Shown here: positions 1 to 10,500 of the stretch, piece after piece | Numbering within the stretch: the first letter of the stretch is position 1 | Layout: each line of letters starts with the position of its first letter | Origin: Candidatus Kapaibacterium sp. | Lineage (GTDB): Bacteria; Bacteroidota; Ignavibacteria; Kapaibacteriales; UBA2268 | DNA length: 64,000 nucleotides | Assembly (NCBI GenBank): GCA_938031175.1 | Contig: CALHGZ010000002.1 | Coordinates: 1-64,000, forward strand | Direction of reading: 5' to 3' | Notes under the pieces: generated by a model | What the model saw: only the letters and a program-made list of their open reading frames with translations | Database searches by the model: none | What the model was told of the DNA's origin: nothing | Made by a program: the position numbers and the translations under genes

Positions 1-1205
1 TTGAAAGCAATGTACAAATTGATGGCAATCTTAATGTTGATGGCGATGTTAATTTCAATGGTAGGGTTGGTGTAGATGGCGACTATGGTAATCAATTTGA
101 TGTATTCGTAGTTGGTGCTGATGGTGAACCAATCTGGACAAATTCATTAACTAACTTATCCACGGTTGAGACAACTGACTTAGTCGCATCGAGTGCCACA
201 ATAAATACATTATTGACAGTTTCAGGTGATGCATTATTCGCTGCTGGCCAAACAGTAGATTTCAATGGTAATACTAATTTCAATGGTCAAAATGATTTCA
301 CAGGAACATTCGAACTCGATGGAGATGCCGGTACTATAGGACAGGTTATGATCAGTCAAGGCACTGGTAATACACCAGTTTGGACAAGCGACTTAACGCT
401 TAGTAATCTTACAGTAACAAATGACTTTATTTCTTCAGGCAGTTCGACAATTGGGCAAACTTACTTCAATGGTAATTTGCAAATTGATGGAAATGTAGAT
501 ATTGGAGATAATACCACATCATTTATATTGACTCTCAATGGGTCACCAGTACCTACACTTGGTTCAAACACGTTTACCGGCTTGAACATCTTTGGAACAG
601 ATCCATCAGCCGATCCAATACCTCCTGGAACTATTTTGGCAGCAGTTACAAATCATAACACATCACCCACAGTTGTTTTCCAAAATGTTGGATTAGGTCC
701 GGTACTTGATTTGCGTGGTGTAGATGGCCAAATAGCATTATCAGTAACAAAAGGTGACGCTTTATTCCAGGGTGCTGCACAGATTACTTTATCTGCTACA
801 ACCTATACACCCGATCAAGCTTTGATCGTAACTGCTGGAACTCCAGTTAATGAAGCAGCTGCAGTTATACAAAATGTTAATCCTGATGGAATAGCATTAA
901 TGTTACCAATAGGTGGTCTGGCATTATCAACTAATTATCAGGCAGTACCACCCTCTACAAATATTACTTTAGTTGGTGAATATACAGTTTGGGCAGTAAA
1001 TCCGCAAGGCGCATTAGCTGGGGTTGATTTCCCGACAACAAATTTGAAGCCCGGACAAATAATCTTCATCATAAATCTAAGCGGTACATTCAGTCTTAAC
1101 GTAAACGGACTCTTTACTATACCAGCAGGTAATTCCGCAGCTTATGTTTACGTGGATACAAATGGACTTGGAACTTATGGATGGCGACAGCTATTCAATG
1201 ACTAA
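1..1205 (+). CDS. Repetitive surface/fiber-like protein, 5' truncated by window edge
   Basis: The reading frame is open from base 3 with no stop, so the gene starts before the window; the internal ATG at 213 is not its true start. The visible N-terminal part is a run of short beta-strand repeats around DGNxNFNG and IDGNVDIGD. This repeat style is seen in trimeric fibers and in large extracellular proteins of the FCB group. The last 130 or so residues (ALSTNYQAV to YGWRQLFND) look like a compact beta-rich cap. No catalytic motif and no T9SS sorting domain is visible at the C-terminus. It could be a tail-fiber-like, adhesin or cell-surface structural protein. I do not recognise a specific family. 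It is followed by two stem-loops that likely end the transcript. Confidence 0.7.
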   Translation, partial: ESNVQIDGNLNVDGDVNFNGRVGVDGDYGNQFDVFVVGADGEPIWTNSLTNLSTVETTDLVASSATINTLLTVSGDALFAAGQTVDFNGNTNFNGQNDFTGTFELDGDAGTIGQVMISQGTGNTPVWTSDLTLSNLTVTNDFISSGSSTIGQTYFNGNLQIDGNVDIGDNTTSFILTLNGSPVPTLGSNTFTGLNIFGTDPSADPIPPGTILAAVTNHNTSPTVVFQNVGLGPVLDLRGVDGQIALSVTKGDALFQGAAQITLSATTYTPDQALIVTAGTPVNEAAAVIQNVNPDGIALMLPIGGLALSTNYQAVPPSTNITLVGEYTVWAVNPQGALAGVDFPTTNLKPGQIIFIINLSGTFSLNVNGLFTIPAGNSAAYVYVDTNGLGTYGWRQLFND

Positions 1206-1256
1206 TCTGTGTAAATTAATTGAATTTAAAGTAATGTTGACAATTGACGATAATAC

Positions 1257-1286
1257 ATACTCAGGGCGATTAATCGCCCTGAGTAT
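1257..1286. repeat. 30-base perfect palindrome
   Basis: Bases 1257-1286 equal their own reverse complement, with centre GATTAATC and GC-rich arms CAGGGC/GCCCTG. It can form a stable hairpin in RNA. No T-run follows on either strand, so alone it is not a standard intrinsic terminator. It may protect the mRNA 3' end, assist the terminator just downstream, or bind a dimeric protein. Confidence 0.75.
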
Positions 1287-1300
1287 AATAAAAAATCTTC

Positions 1301-1331
1301 AAAAAATCCTACCAAATTGGTATGATTTTTT
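1301..1331. terminator. Intrinsic, possibly bidirectional terminator
   Basis: Arms at 1301-1314 and 1318-1331 pair with one mismatch around a 3-base loop. The left arm starts with six A and the right arm ends with six T, so it could act on both strands. It lies about 100 bases after the stop of the truncated fiber-like gene and before the next promoter candidate. Confidence 0.7.
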
Positions 1332-1344
1332 CAAGGTTTTTTAA

Positions 1345-1373
1345 TTGATATTTAAATAAAAGTGTTAAATTTG
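1345..1373 (+). promoter_or_regulatory. Candidate Bacteroidota-type promoter of the giant T9SS gene
   Basis: TTG at 1345-1347, an 18-base spacer, then TAAATTTG at 1366-1373. This fits the Bacteroidota sigma-ABfr consensus (TTTG, spacer, TAnnTTTG). It lies just after the terminator and would give a leader of about 190 bases. AT-rich DNA produces such matches by chance, so this is tentative. Confidence 0.35.
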
Positions 1374-1569
1374 CGGAATTGATAGGGGAAAATTTTACTG
1401 ATGACCTTATTGCAGCATATTAAAGACAATAACACAGGCTCTTGATTAAAACTTGATTATAAACAAAAAGAGAGGATATATGAATAATAGTAGCCAAAAT
1501 TCTTACCAAAACAAAACTGAAAATCCTTTTCTAATTAATACATTAGTTTCAACAATTGGAGGTATTGTT

Positions 1570-4500
1570 ATGAACAAATTCCTTAAAGTTTTTTTATGTC
1601 TCACTTTAGCTCTCGTTTTGAGTCTGCCTTCCCTTGCAAGGGACTGGTATGTTCATAGAGATTTAGGTGCTGATAGTCCTGCAAGAGATGGCACAGATAA
1701 TTCCAGTCAGTGGTTACAAACAATTAATTATGCCATTTCACGTGCTTCTTCACATGATGTAATTTACGTTTATGGCTGGACTTCTAATAATTACAATGAA
1801 AGAGTAGTTATTCCTACTTCAAAAAACAATTTAACCATACGTGCTAAAACACCAACCCAAAAACCAGTAATCGATGGATTGGGATTGAGTTCAGCAAATC
1901 AATCATTCGGTATTTATGTTAAGTCTGACAATTGCAAATTGATTAACCTTAAAATTCAAAATTTCAAAGCAGCTACTAATGCAGGCGACTTTACAAGCAA
2001 TAATGAAGGTGGCGTCGGTATTTACGCTGACCCCGGTTTATCGGGTACTTATATTGAAGGTGTTGAAATTTACGCTTGTAACTGGGGTATATATTTACCG
2101 GAGAATAGCAGAACTACAATAGTCAAATCGGTTATTGGTGCTTCTGGAACTAATGCTATTACTTCTTTAGCTTCTAATGGCGGTGTTGGTATTGCTCTCT
2201 GGAGTAATGGTACTACAATTGAGAAAAACCTCATTGGGAAACTTTCTGATAATACTTCTGGGAATCAAATTTCTTACTGTGATGCTGATGGTATCAGAGT
2301 CGGTTACTCTACATCATCGGGCGGAAGTGCCGACCAAACAGAAATTGCTTACAATACAATTACCAATTGTGGTACAGTTCTAAATGGTTTTGGTATAAAT
2401 ATTCAAAGAGTAACAAGAACAGTCAATGTAAAATACAATACTATCCAGAATTGTGTCAATGGTCTTGATATAGATGGACCATGCCTTGACCTTTCAGTTT
2501 CTGAGAACTTGTTTATAGATGTTGGCTTAACGACGGATGTTTTGGTTCGTACAAGCAGTAACTATGATGGTATTATGCTCTTCGATATCTGGAAAAGAAA
2601 TAAAAATCAATTCTTGCAAGGTACTAATTTAGTCAATAATTCCGCAGCATCTGTTGAAAAAACGCAAAATTCAGTGATGACTTCACAAAGTTTTGGTAGT
2701 TACAGATTCATAAGAAATACAATACAATCTGTATGGAATAATGATGTTACAACGGGCCACAGACTTGGAGTAAAAGGTTATAATCCTGCTTATCCTACAG
2801 TTGGTTCACCAACATCATTTGTTTATTATGAAAACCTCAATTTTAGTGGTACAGACGATGTCGAAATTTATGGCGAAAGCGACGCTAATCCTCAATATAC
2901 TCAGATTATAACAAGTGATCAGGATGTCTGTGCTGGAACTGGTGACCCTTATGGTATAGAATTAAGAGCAAATGATTTAGAATTGCATGGTTTCAAAATT
3001 ACAGGACCTACACCTGCAAACAATACATACTCAGTAAATATATTAGTTGATGGTACAAATATTAATATTCACCATAATATAATTGAAGTACAAAGTCAGC
3101 AAACTACAAATACCCCTTTATGTTTAAGTTATGGTATTGCCAACGAAATTTATACAGCCATCGGTGATGCTATTGTTGATGGATTGCAAATTCATAACAA
3201 TACATTCACACATAATCATTCTGCTGGTAACTGGGGGTATGCAGGTATTTTAATCAATCATGCAGATAATGGAGAAATCACCTCAGCTAACAATATCAGA
3301 ATCGAAAAAAATATGTTCGAAGGCAATTTGCAATATGGCGTAATTGCACAACAGTCCGGGGTTACAATCAATGAGAATACCTTTATCACTAATTTAACGA
3401 AATCTGGTGATGGTAACTGGGATAATGGCGAAGGCTATATGGCAATTCGGATACATGACCCAAGTTCTTCTAATCTTGAGCAGAACAATATAAATATTAC
3501 CTGCAATATCATTACAGGTAGTGCCACTGGTAAAGGATTTTTAATCGGGATGTATTTAGGAGAACCTACAGATGCCCAATTATTAACCGCGAATGTTAGC
3601 TCCAACGTGATTGAAAATGTTTATTTAGGTGTCTATGTTGGCTCCGCCGAAGATGTAATTAATTCCGGTACAAATGGTGTAACAATTCAGAATAATGATT
3701 TTGGTTATGACTATGATGTTCCTTCACCGACAGGTATATCTAACGGAGCATTGGATAATGTTTCATCATATACAATAAATGCAACCGATAACTGGTGGGG
3801 CACTCCAAATGGTCCACGCCATATCAGCAATACATATAATATACCATTGCAGGGCGAAAAGGTCTTTGGTAACGTAACATTTGTACCATGGTGGGGCGCT
3901 GCACCGACAGGAACCTGTCCATTGATATCCACCAGCACAAGCGTTGGTCCAGTAACATTACGTACAAATGCAACCGAGACTTTAGTTTCATACCATACCT
4001 CAATTCAATCAGCGATTAATGCTGCCACTGCATTAAATGGTATAATATGGGCTACAGCTGGTACATATACAGAAAATTTGAATTTTAATAATAGTAATGT
4101 TGTGGCTTTGAAAGGTAAAAAGCTCGATGGATTGACTAATGCCTTCACAGCCGGAACAGCTGGCGCTGACCCAAGCGAAAGAGCTATTCTGGAATCTGAT
4201 GATGAGACCCAACCAATGGTAACGATTGCAACAGATGGCATTACAATTCAGGGCTTTGAATTCTCTGGTAATATGACTTCACCAGAAGATCCAACCTATG
4301 TCATCTGGATTGATGCTGCACCAATTACAAATCTCACTTTACAATATAATACAATATTAATGGGTAATGAAGATTACGGTGTTGTCGCTACAGATGGTAA
4401 TGGCTTGTCGAATGCAGTAATTACATACAATAAATTTATCGGCGAGTCAACAAATGCTAACTCTGACTGGTTCTCAATCGGTGACAGAAGTGGTAGCAAT

Positions 4501-7500
4501 TTGGGTGGCTATACCAATAATCTACAACTTACTTACAATGATATAAACTATGCCTCAGCTAAATTTAGACTAAGCGAGCGAGGTAATATTTCGAACATCA
4601 CTATTGAAAATAATACATTCAATAATGTAAACGGAGCTATTAAAGTTGGTCGTGATGAGAATGATCCACCAAGTAGCTTTTCTTTATATAACTTCAACAT
4701 TTTGAGCAATGTATTTAATAATACATCATTTCCAAATGAATTTGCATTTATGCTCGTAAATGAGCAACAAATTTCAGATAATTTTCGTGCTTTCGCTATA
4801 GCTGATCTTGGTGGTTCCAATTTAAGCGAATTTACAATAAATTATAACCAGATACTTTACGAATCAACAGGTTTATATTCAGCAGTAGGAATCGCCGGTA
4901 ATGATAATGATTATGGTATTTCAGGTTTTCCAACATTTACTGCGAGTGGCCAAATCAATGCAAGAAGTAACTGGTGGGGTTCGCAATACGGTCCAAAAGT
5001 AGCTCCTTATACGGCTACTTTAAACCAAGCCAATTTTGCAAACTGGTGGGACAATGCTGGGAACGGCACCATTTTATGGCCCATACAGAGGAGTTCCTGG
5101 AACCAGCACCTTCAAGGAGCAACCTGCGGTAATTTATTCATAGATTTTCATCCCTGGTGGCAAACTGCTACTGGTCCCGATATCAATGGTCCTATACAGG
5201 TTAAAAATGACAATAATACCATAACAACTTACCCAAGCTTCTTTGATGCTATTTTTGATAATGCTGCTTGCGATGATGATGGGCAATGGGATATCGTATC
5301 AGCTACATCAGGTACATATACAGAAGATTTTGGCATCTGGAAAAACTTTGTTGAACTTCGTGGCGTAAGCGATGCTAATCCAAATGCAGTAGTTATTAAA
5401 TCTACTCGATCAGCTTCAACTTATCCATCAGATTATTTCGATGCAATCGGTTTATACCTCCAGAAGGATAATGCTCCTGTCAACAATGTTCGCATACGGG
5501 GAATTACATTCGAAGGTCCTACACCTAACGCAGGTGAATATTCGGTCTTAGTATTTGTAAACGGAACAAATATAAGAATACATAACTGCGAATTCAGGGT
5601 ACCAGTATCTAATAATCCATCATACATAAGCTCTGCTATTCGAACGCACAATGAATTACTTGACTTTAGCCCAGACAATTCAATTAATGGTCTATACATA
5701 CATGACAATACATTTACGCATTTTGGCACCCTCCCCTCTAGTTTAGGATACAATGGTATCATTCTAAATTATGAATTAGGATTAGGAGCTAATTCAATTA
5801 GAGTATTCGACAATACATTTACCGGCAATTTATACACAGGTATACTAGTTTCAGCACCAGGCGTTACTGTCCGAGGTAATAATTTGACAAGTGACGTCCA
5901 AGCCTTTTATGGTATAGCTGTAATTGATAATTACACTTCAGGACCAAATGTTTTAAACAACATTACAATTAGCTGTAACAACATAACAAATACACATGCA
6001 ACGGCAACATATAGTTATGGAATTTGGTTCCCAAATACAGACCTTTCAGATCCAGATTTTGCCGCACCAATCAATGTAATCAATAATACGATTAATAAAT
6101 GTGGTGTCGGTGTACGAGTTGATGAGAATGCGGACCAGATAACAGTTAATTTTAATAATTTCAATGGTACATATACTTCATTCGCAGTACAAAATACTCA
6201 TACAACTCCCCTAGATGCAACCCAAAACTACTGGGGTTCAGTAAATGGTCCGTCTCACATTTCTAATGCATATGGTTCCCCACAAGGTGGTGCAATAAGC
6301 AATAATGTTAACTACCTGCCTTTCTGGACAAACTGGATCAATCAATGTCCCGGTAATGCTATAGGTAGTCCATTATACCCGGTTATAGTTTATGATAATT
6401 TATCCCATACCACCCAGATTGGAGTATATGCTTCTATTAATGCAGCAATTAATGATCCGTCAACATTAGCAACTCATGTTATCTACGCAGCTAATGGTAC
6501 CTTTTATGAGAATGTAACTACGAAAAACCAAGCTAATTATCTTGAGAGTGCAGGTACAACAACTATAAATGGTAATTTCACATTACTGCATCAAGCAGAC
6601 ATAACAATTGTCAGTCCCTACAAAGTAACAGGCAATTTGAATTTTGCAGGTGTGGGCAATCAAAGCTCAATTATATTGCAAAATGCCGATTTCGAAGTAA
6701 TTGGTAACTTAAACGGTGCATCCTCACCGACATCACCACCATTCAATAATTATATAGCTACAACGGGTACAGGTTCATTTATTAAGGGTGGTATCAACTC
6801 ACTTGATAATAACATTTTACCGTTGCATGCAGGTTTAGGAAATTATTTCTTCCCATTACAGTTAAAAGTAAATCAGACAGGTATAAGCAATGCCAAATTC
6901 AAAGCAAGAGTAAATGGACAAAATCCCGCATCATTCTTTGGTAAAGGTGAAGTAGATAATCCTGTAGACAATGTCTGGTTTATGGAATTATTCGATGCAA
7001 CGTGGAATCCAATCACCAATTCAAACTCAGATGTTTACTTCTACTTCCCTGAAACTGGTTCCTGGCCACTTGGCTTTGCCACAACAACAGGTACAGAAGT
7101 AGATGGTTGCTGGTCCACTTCAGCAGTATTAGGAAGTGTATTTGGAGCAAGATGGGATGGCAGTGCCTGGGAATCCCGTAAAGGCAATTCCGATGCACCC
7201 GGAACAGCAGTCTGCCGAGTTCAGCAAGTTAATACATTCTCACCCTGGGGCGTATTCTGGGGTTATTCCAATGCAGCTTTGGAAGAGCCACCCACTCATG
7301 CCAATAATTTGCAGTTTATAGGAGTATCAACCAATTCACTTACCATAAGAGTTAATCGCGGTAGCGGCGAACGCTTTATGGTAATAGTTAAGCCGGGCAA
7401 TCAGGCACCGGATTGCTGGACATGCTATCCCGGTCAGCCCGGAGAGTATCCGTCAGATGGCGAAGAATATGCAAGTGCACCTTATAACGTGTCAACAGAT

Positions 7501-10500
7501 CCAAATAATGCAGATTGGAATACTGGGTATCCATTAGGTAGCAACCCAAATCCAGCCCTACGACCCAGAATAGTATATGTAAGCCCGATGAATTCTGTTG
7601 ATCTGGGACGTGAAGTAACGATTACAAATCTCGACCACGGAACCAAATATTACGTACAAGTAATTGAACTTAATGGTTCAGGATTGTCCTATCCGAATTA
7701 TAATGTACGCGGTTGGTGTAATTTAGATTTATCGACAGTACCAAATTATAACGGCAGATGGAGAATGACAATACCTATAATTGACCTTAAATTCAAGGTG
7801 CCACCACAGAATGGTCCGTATGCGCACCATGCATGCAATACCTGGCAAGATTACTTCCATATTACAGGTTCAGGCGAACCCCCGTGGACAGTAAAATATA
7901 GCGATGGCGTTACAACCTGGGCATTAAGTTCTCCTGTTCAATCATTTAACCCATACTTCCAGGCAGTTGTTCCAACTACAGAAAGTAGGACATATAGCTT
8001 AGTATTAGTGAAAGATGCAAGCGAAAGACTTTGCGAAACGACAGGTTACCCCGAGCTTTATATACATACACCAACTACATTTACTTCGGGCAACGAAGTA
8101 ACAGTTAATCCAAATCCTGCTTGCAATGGTACATCAACAGTAACCTTTACACCAAATGTTACTGGTACAGATGCAAGCTTTATCCGTTGGGAAGTAAATG
8201 AAGGTTCTGGTTACTATGCATTAAATAATTCAGGTGGAACCTTAGGCACAGGTACAGCTTATAGCATAAATACAAGTACAGGAGTGCTAACACTCACAAC
8301 ACCTACTACAGCCGACAATGGATTCAGTTTTGTTGTGTATTATACAGGTTCAGCAACTTGTGGTCAGCCATCAGAAATTGCTTCACCAGCTCAGGTATTG
8401 ACAGTAAATGCAGGACCCAATCCGGGTACATTAAGTTCAGTACAAACAATGCCAATATGTCCCAACAATGCAGTAACACTTAATTTAACAGGTGTAAGTG
8501 CAGATAATTGGACATGGCAGCGCAGTACAGATGGTGGCTCAACCTTCAATGATATAACCGGTTATGTTAATGTAACCACAACAACTTATATAATTCCAGC
8601 AGCTGATGTTACCGAAGCAAACAGTGGTAATTATGTTTATAGAATCATAGCTTATCGAGCAGGTTGCTCGCCTGAAACTACACCAGTAACAGGTTATTGG
8701 ACATTGCAGGTAATTCAATCACCAGCAAATTGGAGCAGTAATAATGCGAATATATCGCTTGTAAGTACAGCAACAAATACAATGACAATTACCTGGGATG
8801 CAGCTTCAGGAGCAAGTTATTATAGGGTAAATGTATGGAGAGTATCAACTTCAAGTTACTTCTATACAAATCTCTACGCATCATCCAACACATTAACAAT
8901 CGGTCCACCATCGAATCCATTACCAGATTGCGAAGATTTTGGATTTGAGATAACTGCTTACAATACTTGCAATAATCCAAATACGACATCGAATATGCAG
9001 ACATTTAGTTCGTACTGCCCAAGTATAACATTGACACCTCAGAATACCTGTCCAACTGCATATAATTTCGGTAGTGTATTTGTAGGTGCAACCTCGACAT
9101 CAACATTCTCTTATGCTTTGACAGGTACATCACTTTCAACCAATGTGTCGGTAACATTGCCTTCGTCCGACTTTGAGATACGAGCAAGTTCAGACGGTGG
9201 TTCAACTTGGACACCCGATTGGACTACTTCAGCTTTATCACTAAACTATGTCCACTTGAATAATGGTGGAACCTGGTCAATCCAAGTTAGATTTAGACCA
9301 CAAGCAGCCAATACATACAGCTGTGCGACAATCACACATAGCAGTTCACCAGCAGCTAGTAAAATACAATACGTATCAGGTGTAGGTGTTGATAACTCAC
9401 CGACAGTACAAGCGAGTAACATCTGCTTCAGCAATATAGATGATCAAAATGATCAGAACATAACAATCACTTGGACACGTGGTAATGGTGCTGGTATAAT
9501 CGTGGTAGTAAGCTCAGATCAGACCTGGGAACCACTAGGTACAGCAACATATACAGCTGGTAATTTCATAGGATCAAGCAATGACTATGTTGCCTATGTC
9601 GGTACCGGTACATCTGTTAATGTAAACTTATCAAGTGCAGGAATTTCAGCAGGTCAAAACTTCTATGTCCGAGCTTATGAATACAATACATCTAGTGGCT
9701 TGAATTTCTATAGCGTAGCTACAAACGCAACAAATCCAAACATGCCGAAGTTCCTAGTATTTACCACACAGCCGAGTACAGGTCAGAATATCAATTCTGG
9801 TGCTAATTTCACGGTTGTTGTTCAATCACAATATAGAGATGGCACTCTTTACATACCATCAGTGAATGAAAACGTAACAATCAGCATCTATAGTGGAACT
9901 GGTACACTTACAACATCACCTGCTACACCACAAATTTCGAATTCAACCGGAAATACAGGTAATGTTACAGTAACCTGGACTTATGGTGATGGAGTATTGG
10001 ATGCACAATTGCAGGCATCAGCATCATGCTCCTGGGTTACTGGATTAAGCAATAAATTCAACATTATTCCATCAACCCCAACAACACAAACCCGTACAAT
10101 GATTGTAACTGGTTTTGCAAATTGCGGTGGTGGCAATGTTGATGTAAATCTCAGATGGACAAATGGTAACGGATTGCATAGAATACTTGTGGTAAGACAA
10201 GGTCAAGGTCCAGCAGTTCCATCTGATGGAGATTTTTACTATGATGCAAATGGCAATTGGTCAGATGCTAGTAAAGAATCAATCGGTGGCGATAATTCAT
10301 CCTGGGTTGTTGATAGAATTGATGTTAATAATCCTGGCGGTACTTATACAACAACAGTTTATAACTTGCCAGGCAACACGACATTCTACTTTAGAGTATT
10401 CGATTACAATGGAAATGCAACAGGTATAACCCGATACAACACCAATTCAGCATCATTCAATCCAATCCAGCGAACAACACCTGCCTGCAAAGCAGGAGCA

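Larger units (their letters stand above)
1206..1569. other. Intergenic region with two stem-loops, a promoter candidate and a long leader
   Basis: This 364-base stretch separates the truncated fiber-like gene from the giant T9SS protein. It holds a 30-base perfect palindrome (1257-1286), an intrinsic terminator (1301-1331), a FCB-type promoter candidate (1345-1373) and roughly 190 bases of leader. The leader contains an in-frame upstream ATG (1480, preceded by a purine-rich agagagga). The short ORF at 1144-1344 across the terminator is not supported as a gene. Confidence 0.6.

Noticed and set aside
1-1205. Prophage tail fiber
   Set aside because: No other phage gene is visible in the window; the repeats alone do not show a prophage.
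1144-1344. Short plus-strand frame after the fiber-like protein
   Set aside because: It begins inside the preceding gene and runs across the palindrome and terminator; no signal of a real protein.
3781-6270. CRISPR array or tandem DNA repeat
   Set aside because: The repeats are protein-level module similarities, not regularly spaced identical DNA repeats. No CRISPR array was found in the window.
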